From positions 1 through 64,000 of the forward strand of contig CALESJ010000035.1 in the NCBI GenBank assembly GCA_937907025.1: a stretch of 64,000 nt of DNA. The letters are read 5' to 3'. Position 1 is the first letter of the stretch. Each line of letters starts with the position of its first letter. Shown here one piece after another: positions 1 through 9,531 of this stretch. The DNA is from an uncultured Faecalibacterium sp. (lineage in GTDB: Bacteria > Bacillota > Clostridia > Oscillospirales > Ruminococcaceae). The notes under the pieces were generated by a model. It saw nothing but the letters and a program-made list of their open reading frames with translations. It made no database searches and was not told the DNA's origin. The position numbers were made by a program, and so were the translations under genes.

Positions 1-466
1 GGAAAGGCTGGCTCTCGATGTCGCCGGTGGTGCCGCCGATCTCGGTAATGACCACATCTGCCTCGGTGCTCTTGGCCAGATTGTAGATGTAGCTCTTGAT
101 CTCGTTGGTGATGTGGGGGATGATCTGCACGGTCTGGCCCAGGTAGGCGCCCTGGCGTTCCTTGTGCAGCACGTTCCAATACACCTTGCCGGTGGTCAAG
201 TTGGAATATTTGTTCAGATTTTCATCAGTAAAACGTTCGTAATGCCCCAGGTCCAGGTCGGTTTCGGTGCCATCGTCGGTCACAAAAACCTCGCCGTGCT
301 GCAGCGGGCTCATGGTGCCCGGGTCCACGTTGATATACGGGTCCAACTTCTGAGAAGCCACCTTCAGCCCGCGGGTCTTGAGCAGACGTCCCAGGCTGGC
401 CGCCGTGATGCCCTTGCCCAGACCGGAAACCACGCCGCCGGTGACGAATACATATTTCGTAGCCAT
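1..466 (-). CDS. pyrG: CTP synthase, N-terminal part (cut by window edge)
   Basis: This is the first ~155 residues of CTP synthase, which aminates UTP to CTP with ATP and glutamine, the last step of pyrimidine nucleotide synthesis. The protein opens MATKYVFVTGGVVSGLGKG, the amidoligase P-loop, followed by KLDPYINVDPGTMSP and a second nucleotide/Mg segment, EIGGTTGDIES, near the cut edge. The ATG at 466 follows a GGAGG seven bases upstream (474-478). The C-terminal glutaminase half lies outside the window. The family assignment is certain. Confidence 0.97.
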   Translation of the reverse strand, partial: MATKYVFVTGGVVSGLGKGITAASLGRLLKTRGLKVASQKLDPYINVDPGTMSPLQHGEVFVTDDGTETDLDLGHYERFTDENLNKYSNLTTGKVYWNVLHKERQGAYLGQTVQIIPHITNEIKSYIYNLAKSTEADVVITEIGGTTGDIESQPF

Positions 467-561
467 TGTACATCCTCCACGTCAAGTAAAAACACATACG
501 AAATTATTATACACGGTATCTGCCCATTTTGGCAAGGCATCCGCACGAAAATGCGCAGAAA

Positions 562-1152
562 TCACAAAATTTGGTCACCGGCGCCGGCTTCGTTTTCTTC
601 CAGAATCTCCATGGCGATTTCACCGCGGCTGCGGCGGGTGTCCATGGCCTGCTTTTCAATGTACCGGTGGGCATCCGCCTCGGTGTAGCCCTTGTGCTCA
701 ATCAGGTAGCACTTGGCCCGGTCCACCAGCCGCAGCTGGGCATTTTTATCGGCCAGGCGGGCGTTTTCTGCCCGCAGAATATCCAGGCGACGGTAGCAGC
801 TGGCCGCAATCTGCATGGCCTGGCGGAACTGCGGCCCCGAGAAGGGCTTGCCCAACACCAGGATGCCCCGTTCCTGTAATTTGGCGCCGATCTGCTCGGC
901 GTTGCCGTTCTTGACCAGAAGCAGCACCCCGGCGTGGGTCTTTTCCACGGCGTGCAGGGCCAGCTCATGGCCGAATTCATCCGGCAGCGGCGCATTGATA
1001 ATGACCACCTCAAAATCTTTGTCCCCCAGACGGCGGCGGGCCTCACCACCGCTGGCCACAATGACCGGTCTTGTGTACCCAAGCTCGGCGGCATGCCGGG
1101 CCAGGTATTCATTGGCGTTGTTGCCGGCCGATGCGATCAATGCCAGACCCAA
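562..1152 (-). CDS. ANTAR-domain RNA-binding regulator with pseudo-receiver
   Basis: A 196-residue regulator with an N-terminal receiver-like domain (about 1-115) and a C-terminal ANTAR three-helix domain (about 135-190, with RAKCYLIEHKGYTEADAHRY). ANTAR proteins act by transcription antitermination, binding paired hexaloop RNA hairpins. The position of the phospho-accepting Asp reads IIN, so the receiver is probably not phosphorylated and may respond to a partner or ligand. The start is TTG at 1152, preceded by GGAGG eight bases upstream. It follows glnA by 43 bases on the same strand, so a role in glutamine synthetase control is likely. AmiR, NasT and EutV are relatives by family only. Confidence 0.88.
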   Translation of the reverse strand: MGLALIASAGNNANEYLARHAAELGYTRPVIVASGGEARRRLGDKDFEVVIINAPLPDEFGHELALHAVEKTHAGVLLLVKNGNAEQIGAKLQERGILVLGKPFSGPQFRQAMQIAASCYRRLDILRAENARLADKNAQLRLVDRAKCYLIEHKGYTEADAHRYIEKQAMDTRRSRGEIAMEILEENEAGAGDQIL

Positions 1153-1195
1153 TGCCTTTCCCTCCTTTCCTGCGGTTGCATGCGGACAAACCGCA

Positions 1196-2506
1196 TCACA
1201 GGATCAGGAAGCAGTGTTCCCGTTCCCAGGCAGCGGGGTCCCGTGCAGTTTCGCTGGCAATGCAGAGCTGGGTCTGGTACTCAAAGTACTTGTTCATCAC
1301 AGCCAGGGGCAGCTCTTTGGCAATGAAATCGCTCTGGGCCGCCACCGTGATGGCCTCCCGAAGGGTGCGGGGCAGGCTTTCCAGCCCGGCAGCGGCTTCC
1401 TTGTGGAACAGGTTCCGGTTCACCGGGGCGGGCAGGGGCAGTTCACGCTCCATACCGTCCAGCCCGGCGGCCAGGATCAGGCCGATGACCAGGTACGGGT
1501 TGCAGGCCGGGTCGGGGCTGCGCAGCTCCAGACGGCAGAACTCGCCGCTGGCAGAAGGCAGACGCACCAGCTGGCTGCGGTTCTGGCGGCTCCAGCTGAT
1601 GTACTGGGGCGCTTCACAGGAGCCGAACCGGCTGTAACTGTTGGGGACCGGGTTGCAGAAGGCAGTCAGTTCCCGGGCGTGGGCCAGAATGCCCGCGATG
1701 AAATGCCCGGCTTCACTGTCGGGGGCTACATCGCCCTCAAACAGGTTGTGGCCGTCCCGGCACAGGGAAAGGTTCACATGCATGCCGCTGCCGGCCTGGT
1801 CGGCCAGGGGTTTGGGCATGAAGGAGGCAAACAGGCCGTTGCTGCCGGCAATGGCTTTGATGGTGCTTTTCAGGGTGTTCACGTTGTCGGCGGTTCGTAG
1901 CGGCGCGCTGTACAGAAAGTCGATCTCGTTCTGGCCGTGGCCGCTCTCGTGGTGGCTGTGCTGGGGCTGCAGGCCCATGTCCTCCATGGCAAAGCAGATC
2001 TCCCGGCGGATGTTCTCGCCCTTGTCCAGGGGCGCCATATCAAAGTAGCTGCCGTGGTCCATGGGGATGCGGGTGGGGTTGCCGTGCTCGTCGGTTTCAA
2101 AGAGATAAAACTCGCACTCACAGCCCACGTTGCAGGTAAGCCCCCAGGCCTGGATGCGCTGGGCCACTGACTGCAGGTATCCCCGACAGTTGCCCTCAAA
2201 AGGCTTGCCGTCGGGCAGGGTGATGTCGCAGTACATGCGCATGACCCGCCCTTCTGCCGGCCGCCAGGGCAGGATGGTCATGGTGTCCGGGTCGGGCCAC
2301 AGGATCAGGTCGCTTTCCTCGGTGTTCATAAAGCCGGCAATGGAACTGCCGTCGAAGCAGATGCCGTACTCGAACACCCGGGGCAGCTCACTGGAATAAA
2401 CAGATATGTTTTTCTGGTTGCCGAAAATGTCGCAGAATGCCAGACGCACAAATTTGACGTCATTGTCCTCCACATAATTCAGGATGTCCTGCGCGGTGTG
2501 TTTCAT
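1196..2506 (-). CDS. glnA: Glutamine synthetase type I
   Basis: A 436-residue cytoplasmic ligase making glutamine from glutamate, ammonia and ATP; type I enzymes form dodecamers. Seen are the N-terminal beta-grasp region (FCDIFGNQKNISV and FDGSSIAGF), the ATP/metal motif GQNEIDF, and FMPKPLADQAGSGMHVNLSL. The usual HHEVAPGQHEID is altered to HHESGHGQNEID, so this may be a divergent branch. The ATG at 2506 has GGAGGT seven bases upstream. It lies downstream of the type III enzyme and is separated from it by a strong hairpin, with the ANTAR gene next, suggesting one nitrogen-regulated unit. Confidence 0.93.
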   Translation of the reverse strand: MKHTAQDILNYVEDNDVKFVRLAFCDIFGNQKNISVYSSELPRVFEYGICFDGSSIAGFMNTEESDLILWPDPDTMTILPWRPAEGRVMRMYCDITLPDGKPFEGNCRGYLQSVAQRIQAWGLTCNVGCECEFYLFETDEHGNPTRIPMDHGSYFDMAPLDKGENIRREICFAMEDMGLQPQHSHHESGHGQNEIDFLYSAPLRTADNVNTLKSTIKAIAGSNGLFASFMPKPLADQAGSGMHVNLSLCRDGHNLFEGDVAPDSEAGHFIAGILAHARELTAFCNPVPNSYSRFGSCEAPQYISWSRQNRSQLVRLPSASGEFCRLELRSPDPACNPYLVIGLILAAGLDGMERELPLPAPVNRNLFHKEAAAGLESLPRTLREAITVAAQSDFIAKELPLAVMNKYFEYQTQLCIASETARDPAAWEREHCFLIL

Positions 2507-2522
2507 ACAAAATACCTCCGGT

Positions 2523-2573
2523 GGGGCGCGCCCCTAAACTCGAAAGGCCCGCCGAGGGGGCGGGCCTTTCGAG
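2523..2573 (-). terminator. Strong hairpin between glnN and glnA, plus 12-base palindrome
   Basis: A 15-bp perfect stem (539-553 with 559-573 of the 2 kb block) with a five-base loop lies between the two glutamine synthetase genes. On the minus strand it is followed only by TTTAGG, a weak U-tract, so it may attenuate rather than end transcription or may protect the upstream message. Directly downstream, GGGGCGCGCCCC (2523-2534) is a perfect palindrome just ahead of the glnA ribosome site. Confidence 0.6.
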
Positions 2574-2624
2574 CTGGTGTAAGAAAATTAGGAAAGGGAA
2601 AAGCTATATTCAGCGGCGGCCCGT

Positions 2625-4715
<2,091 letters not shown>

Positions 4716-4770
4716 ACTTCTTTACTCCTTTACCATGCAGATTGTTGCCCCACCCCGGGACAAAAGCATG

Positions 4771-4800
4771 AAAAAAGCGCTGCGAAAAACTTCGCAGCGC
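4771..4800 (-). terminator. Intrinsic terminator or attenuator in the glnN leader
   Basis: A 10-bp perfect stem (4777-4786 with 4791-4800), a four-base loop and a run of six T on the minus strand. It begins only about 10 bases downstream of the predicted start of the promoter at 4818-4846 and 56 bases before the glnN start codon, which suits leader attenuation. An alternative hairpin, CAGC with loop AAGGGC and then GCTG, overlaps the 5' arm and could compete. Confidence 0.7.
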
Positions 4801-4817
4801 CCTTGCTGTATGCCACT

Positions 4818-4846
4818 ATTATACGGGCCATTTTCCAAAAATGCAA
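4818..4846 (-). promoter_or_regulatory. glnN promoter
   Basis: On the minus strand TTGCAT (4841-4846) and TATAAT (4818-4823) are 17 bases apart. Transcription would start near 4811 and run into the hairpin at 4771-4800. Confidence 0.75.
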
Positions 4847-4865
4847 CTGGCGGTTTGAACAAATC

Positions 4866-4885
4866 GAAAACCGCCCCTGCGGTGG
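4866..4885 (-). terminator. Weak terminator after the membrane-protein gene
   Basis: On the minus strand ACCGC, loop AGGG, GCGGT is followed by TTTTCGATTT. The stem has only five base pairs, but it lies between the end of the 4967-7306 gene and the glnN promoter. Confidence 0.35.
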
Positions 4886-4966
4886 AAAACGCACGATTTG
4901 GCCAGAATCTTTTTTACAACGATCTGAAATAAGAAATGCACTTGATTTTGAACGCCCGGTAACGTG

Positions 4967-7306
4967 TCAGGCTGCGGCGGGCTGACGGCGGCGTTTGCGC
5001 ACCGCCACCACCATGGTGGCCACAATCCCCACCAGGCTGATGAGGTCAGCCACGCGCCAGAACCAGAAGCCCACAAACCGGATGGTCACGGTGCCGCTGT
5101 ACCCGGCGGGCAGCACGGCAATCAGGTAGCCGTCCTGGCGGCTGAGCTGGGCGGTACCGGAGGTATCGGTGAGTTCATAGCCCGGATAGGCAAACAGCGG
5201 TACCAGCACGTTGGATGCGGTATCGTTGGTGTTGGTGGCGGTAAAGGTCACGCTCAGCTGCCCGCGGGAATAGGACTCGGCCTCCACGCCCTCATCAAAA
5301 TAGAAGTTGGTGTCGTTGAACTGGGCGGGGGACAGCTCGTCCGAAAGGTCATAGGGCAGGTACTCGCCGCCCGCCAGCTGGGATTCCTTCAGGGGGCTGG
5401 CCACACCCATGGCGCCCAGGCTCATGTAGGTGGTCACCACACTGTTGGCGCAGCTGTCGTACATCTGATACCCGGCGGGAATCAGGGTCAGCAGTACCAG
5501 GGCCAGGGCGGCCTGCTTGGCCAGGTCCCGGCGCTTGTTCCACAACAAGGTCAGGGCCCCCGCGGTGCACAGGGTCAGCAGCAGGCTGGCCGGGCTCAGG
5601 AACCGCCAGGAAAACTGCAGCTTGCCCAGCAGAGAGGACAGGGACTTTAGAATGGGATTCTGGCTCAGGAAGATGTCATACCAGGGGAAGACATCGCTGG
5701 CCATCCAGACGCACAGGGCACCGAATCCGAAAGCCCACAGGCTGATGCCCAGCACCTTGCGGTTGGACTGGCGCACGGCGGGGTCCAGCAGCGCCGCCAC
5801 CAGCAGCACCGCACCCAGGCCCAGGGCAATGCCCAGGGTCAGGGTCATCTCACCGTCCATGCCCAGGGCCAGGGACTGAGAGGTGCCGGTGCCCTTGCCG
5901 AAGACCATGAACATCTGCCCCAGCATGACGGCGGTGTCCCGCAGGTAGGAGGCATCGTACCGGCCGCTGATGCGGCAGACCCCCTGCACCATGTACTGGG
6001 CCAGAGGCACCAGGAACCACAGGTTCCACACCACGGCCAGACCGGCGGCCTTGCACAGGCTTGGCAGCACCGGGCGGCGGAAGGTACGTTTGGCGTAGAG
6101 AATGCAGAAGATGGCGGTGAGAAAACCGGTCATGACACTGGTCAGCAGATGGGTCTGCAGCAGCCCCGTAAAACCGATGGCCAGGGAAAGCCAGCACCAG
6201 GGCTCGGCCTTTTCGCCGGGTTTCTGGCGGTAGATGCGCCACAGCCCGTACACCACCAGCGGCAGGAACACCATGGCGGAATATTCACCCATGGAAGCCC
6301 GCACATACACGTTGGTCAGCCGGTAGGGAGCCAGCAGGTAGAGCGCCGTGCCGGCCAGGGCCACCATCTCGTTGTTGAACATGCGGCGCAGCACAAACCG
6401 GGTGACCAGGGCGGTGGCCAGGGTGATGGCCGCTACATACAGCTTGTACACCGTCTGCAGGCTGAAGCCCACAATGCGCAGGAACGCTGCCGGGTACAAG
6501 AGCAGGTCGGCGTACATCAGGCTGAAAGGATAGCCCTTGCCGTTGACCAGGTCCGGGTCCATCCGCACCGGAAACTGCCCGGCCAGCAACCCGGCTTTCA
6601 GGCCCTCAATGCGGGACAGATGCACCGTCAGGTCGTGGCCGTAGATGATGTAGCCCAGCCCCAGGGGCAGGCAGGCCACCGCCACCAGAGCCAGGGTGGC
6701 CAGCATGCTGTACCGGGATTCCAGAGTGCGCCAGGGCAGCGCTACCCGGCGGGTCACCACCAGCAGAATCCAGTCGATGGCCGCAAACAGCACCAGCGCG
6801 GTGAGAAAATGCACATAGGCGAAAGAATGGGTGGGGATGAGCTGGGCTCCGGTGATGAAGGTCACCTGACCCTCGCCGCAGTCGGAATAGAACTGCATCT
6901 GGGCCACATCGCAGCCGTGTTCCATCCACAGGGTAAAGACGGAACTGCTGCGCCCCGGGGGCAGGCTGGCCACATCGTACTGGGCGGTGGGCATGACCTC
7001 GTCCAGGAACCGCACCGTGCCGGTGCCGCCGTTGTTGGCGTAGGTCACCACCACCTGGTAGCTGCCGGGTTCAATGTCCAGCCAGCGGGTGGTGGCAAAC
7101 TGGCCCACATAGTTTTCCACCTGGGTGCCCCGGGAATCATTCACGGCCTGTTCGGTGTAGGGAATGATCAGGTCGGGGGTCACGTCAATGGCTGTGCCCG
7201 CCCCGAAATCCGAAACAAACCGTGCCAGCAGGAAGATCACCTCGGCGGCCAACAGCAGCAGGAACCACAGGTTCTTGCGGGTACAAAAACGTTTCAAATG
7301 CTGCAT
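4967..7306 (-). CDS. Large multi-pass membrane protein (PTPS-related/YfhO-like)
   Basis: A 779-residue membrane protein. It has one N-terminal membrane segment (about 12-30), an extracellular beta-rich region (about 35-160), then a dozen or so hydrophobic segments (about 170-620), a further extracellular beta region and a last membrane segment before KKR-rich basic residues. The segment YGHDLTVHLSRIEGLKAGL followed by GKGYPFSLMYADLLLYPAAF fits the family called 6-pyruvoyl-tetrahydropterin synthase-related membrane proteins, whose fold resembles GT-C glycosyltransferases. A role in surface glycan or lipid-linked sugar transfer is inference. Its promoter overlaps that of the divergent CYTH gene. 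Confidence 0.7.
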   Translation of the reverse strand: MQHLKRFCTRKNLWFLLLLAAEVIFLLARFVSDFGAGTAIDVTPDLIIPYTEQAVNDSRGTQVENYVGQFATTRWLDIEPGSYQVVVTYANNGGTGTVRFLDEVMPTAQYDVASLPPGRSSSVFTLWMEHGCDVAQMQFYSDCGEGQVTFITGAQLIPTHSFAYVHFLTALVLFAAIDWILLVVTRRVALPWRTLESRYSMLATLALVAVACLPLGLGYIIYGHDLTVHLSRIEGLKAGLLAGQFPVRMDPDLVNGKGYPFSLMYADLLLYPAAFLRIVGFSLQTVYKLYVAAITLATALVTRFVLRRMFNNEMVALAGTALYLLAPYRLTNVYVRASMGEYSAMVFLPLVVYGLWRIYRQKPGEKAEPWCWLSLAIGFTGLLQTHLLTSVMTGFLTAIFCILYAKRTFRRPVLPSLCKAAGLAVVWNLWFLVPLAQYMVQGVCRISGRYDASYLRDTAVMLGQMFMVFGKGTGTSQSLALGMDGEMTLTLGIALGLGAVLLVAALLDPAVRQSNRKVLGISLWAFGFGALCVWMASDVFPWYDIFLSQNPILKSLSSLLGKLQFSWRFLSPASLLLTLCTAGALTLLWNKRRDLAKQAALALVLLTLIPAGYQMYDSCANSVVTTYMSLGAMGVASPLKESQLAGGEYLPYDLSDELSPAQFNDTNFYFDEGVEAESYSRGQLSVTFTATNTNDTASNVLVPLFAYPGYELTDTSGTAQLSRQDGYLIAVLPAGYSGTVTIRFVGFWFWRVADLISLVGIVATMVVAVRKRRRQPAAA

Positions 7307-7359
7307 GAAAAAACTCTCTTTTCTTGATGTCGTTTTGCGGCATGCCGCAGCTTTCTATC

Positions 7360-7388
7360 ATTATACGCGCTTGCCGGGACCGGCGCAA
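7360..7388 (-). promoter_or_regulatory. Promoter of the large membrane-protein gene
   Basis: On the minus strand TTGCGC (7383-7388) and TATAAT (7360-7365) have a 17-base spacer. It overlaps the oppositely directed promoter at 7371-7400. A 14-base perfect palindrome, TGCGGCATGCCGCA, lies in the leader (7336-7349). Confidence 0.65.
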
Positions 7389-7400
7389 GCGTGTTATACT
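7371..7400 (+). promoter_or_regulatory. Promoter of the CYTH gene
   Basis: TTGCCG (7371-7376) and TATACT (7395-7400) are separated by 18 bases. The spacer shares bases with the opposing promoter, so the two may interfere. Confidence 0.5.
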
Positions 7401-7451
7401 GTTCCCGGCGGCCACGCCGCCCCAATTTCACAAAAAGGCAGGGAAGAGCGG

Positions 7452-7946
7452 ATGGAGATCGAGCGCAAATGGATGGTGAAGGGCTGGCCCCAGGGGCTGG
7501 AACCGGAGCGGGTACAGCAGATGGACCAGGGCTATATCAGCGTGCGGCCCACGGTGCGCATCCGGCGGGAAGCGGTGCAGGGCGGCCCCACGGCGCTGGT
7601 GCTCTGCTTCAAGGGGGCACCCGACCCCACAGGCATGAGCCGGCAGGAGATCGAAACCGAGATCGACGCCGACCTTTTCGCCAAACTGGAAGCCCTCATC
7701 GGCAAGCCTCTCATTAAAAAAGAGCGCCGGGACTATGCCCTGCCCGGCGGACTGCACCTGGAAGTGAACGAGGTGGACCCGGGCCAGCCGGGACACTTTC
7801 TGTATGCCGAGGTGGAATACCCCGACGAGGACACCGCCCGCAGCTGGACCCCGGCGGATGCGGGGCTGGAAGACTACCTCACCGACGAAGTCACGGGGCA
7901 GAAAGGCGCCAGCATGGGCGAATACTGGGAACAGACCCGTGGCTGA
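7452..7946 (+). CDS. CYTH-domain protein (triphosphate tunnel enzyme family)
   Basis: A 164-residue single-domain protein opening MEIERKW, the ExExK signature of CYTH enzymes. These bind triphosphates and metal inside a beta tunnel (class IV adenylate cyclase, thiamine triphosphatase, inorganic triphosphatase). Further charged strands include RIRRE, EIETEID, KKERRDYAL, LEVNEVD and AEVEYPDE. Which substrate is used cannot be told from sequence; inorganic triphosphatase is the common bacterial activity. The ATG at 7452 was chosen because the motif begins there. It is monocistronic, with a bidirectional terminator just after it. Confidence 0.85.
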   Translation: MEIERKWMVKGWPQGLEPERVQQMDQGYISVRPTVRIRREAVQGGPTALVLCFKGAPDPTGMSRQEIETEIDADLFAKLEALIGKPLIKKERRDYALPGGLHLEVNEVDPGQPGHFLYAEVEYPDEDTARSWTPADAGLEDYLTDEVTGQKGASMGEYWEQTRG

Positions 7947-7968
7947 GCTTTTATCATAAGACAAAACA

Positions 7969-8022
7969 AACCGGCGCGAAGAAAGCGACTTTGCCTTCTC
8001 CGCGCCGGTTTTGCTTTTGTGT
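7969..8022. terminator. Bidirectional terminator between CYTH gene and murE
   Basis: AACCGGCGCG (7969-7978) pairs with CGCGCCGGTT (8001-8010), with further pairing inside. A-rich and T-rich flanks on both sides serve the two convergent genes. Confidence 0.85.
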
Positions 8023-8027
8023 CGGGT

Positions 8028-9524
8028 TTATTCGATGCCCTTTTCGGCGGCGTATTCCTCAATGAGCTCCCGCTCCAGGAAGGGGGTCTTCACGCCTTCC
8101 CGGTCGCGGTACGCCTCGTGGCCCTTGCCGATAACGGCGATCAGGTCGCCTTCCTCGGCGTGGTCGATGGCATAATGCAGGGCGTCCAGACGGTCGGGAA
8201 TCTCCACATAGGGCACGTTGAGGTTGCCCTTGGCGATGCCTTCCTTGATGTCGGCAATGATGTCCTCCACCTTCTCAAACCGGTTGTTGTCCTCGGTGAG
8301 AATGAGGAAATCCGCCATCTTGGAGCAGACCTCGCCCATGCCGTACCGGCGCAGCTTGCTGCGGTTGCCGCCGCAGCCGAACACCACTACCATCCGGTGG
8401 GGATTGTAGGCTTTCAGGGTTTCCATCAGGCTCTCGGCGGCCGCCTCGTTGTGGGCGTAGTCGATGAGGATGGTAAAGTGGTGGCTGATGGGCACCAGCT
8501 CCACACGGCCCTTGACCACCGTGTCCCGCAGGCCCTGGTGGATGGGCTCATCGGCCAGACCCAGCGCCTTGCCCACCCCGATGGTGGCCAGAGCGTTGTA
8601 GATGCTGAACCGTCCCGGCATGCCCACCTGCACGTCCATGGTGTGGCCGTCCGGCTCGGTGAGGGTGAACTCCACCCCCAGCATAGTCTTGTTGCGCAGC
8701 AGGCGGTATTCCTGCCCGGCACGGTAATCGGCGGGCTTGTCGATGCCGTAGGTGATGAGGTCACAGGTGTGGCCTTCCAGCAGGGCTTCGGTGTTCTCGT
8801 CATCGGCATTCACCACACCGATGTCGCAGCGCTGGAACAGCTGGCCCTTCCAGCTGCGGTATTCCTCAAAGCTGGAATGTTCGCCCGGGCCGATGTGGTC
8901 GGGGTACAGGTTGGTGAACACACCCACCCGGTAGTGGATGCCGGCCACACGGTCCATCATCAGCCCCTGGCTGGAAACTTCCATCACGCAGGCAGCGCAC
9001 CCGGCGTCGGCCAGCTGGCGCAGGATCTTCTGCAGCTCGTAGCTTTCGGGGGTGGTGTTGTTCAGGTCGTAGTGGTGGCCGGGATAATACACGCCGTTGG
9101 TGCCGATCATGCCGGTCTTGTGCCCGGCGGCGGTCAGTACCGACCGGATCATGTGGGTGGTGGTGGTCTTGCCCTTGGTGCCGGTCACACCGATCATGGT
9201 CATCTCGTCGGCGGGATGACCGAAATACGCGGCGGACAGCATGGCCAGGGCGTAGCGGGTGTTTTCAAATTTCAGCACCGTCACATTGGGCATGCTTTCC
9301 AGCACATCGGGGGCCAGGTCATGCTGGATGACCAGCACCGAAGCCCCTTTCTCCACCACATCGGCGGCGTAGTCGTGGCTGTCGCGCTGGGTGCCCACGA
9401 TGCACACGAACAGGCCCCCGGGAACCACCTTGCGCGAATCATAGAAGATGTCGGCCACTTCGACGTGCAGGGGGCCCTGCACCACCTTGTAGCGCAGTCC
9501 TTTCAGCAGTTGCTTGAGCAGCAT
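8028..9524 (-). CDS. murE: MurE, UDP-MurNAc-tripeptide ligase
   Basis: A 498-residue Mur ligase adding the third amino acid (meso-diaminopimelate or lysine) to UDP-MurNAc-L-Ala-D-Glu. It shows the ATP loop GVTGTKGKTTTTHM (about 112-125), the central STxxP-like region and the C-terminal domain with DYAHNEAA and FGCGGNRSK. The specificity motif that is DNPR in diaminopimelate enzymes reads DNNRFE here: the Arg is kept but the Pro is lost, so substrate choice is uncertain. It lies seven bases downstream of an asparagine-synthase-like gene, as if co-transcribed. Confidence 0.93.
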   Translation of the reverse strand: MLLKQLLKGLRYKVVQGPLHVEVADIFYDSRKVVPGGLFVCIVGTQRDSHDYAADVVEKGASVLVIQHDLAPDVLESMPNVTVLKFENTRYALAMLSAAYFGHPADEMTMIGVTGTKGKTTTTHMIRSVLTAAGHKTGMIGTNGVYYPGHHYDLNNTTPESYELQKILRQLADAGCAACVMEVSSQGLMMDRVAGIHYRVGVFTNLYPDHIGPGEHSSFEEYRSWKGQLFQRCDIGVVNADDENTEALLEGHTCDLITYGIDKPADYRAGQEYRLLRNKTMLGVEFTLTEPDGHTMDVQVGMPGRFSIYNALATIGVGKALGLADEPIHQGLRDTVVKGRVELVPISHHFTILIDYAHNEAAAESLMETLKAYNPHRMVVVFGCGGNRSKLRRYGMGEVCSKMADFLILTEDNNRFEKVEDIIADIKEGIAKGNLNVPYVEIPDRLDALHYAIDHAEEGDLIAVIGKGHEAYRDREGVKTPFLERELIEEYAAEKGIE

Positions 9525-9531
9525 CGGCTCT

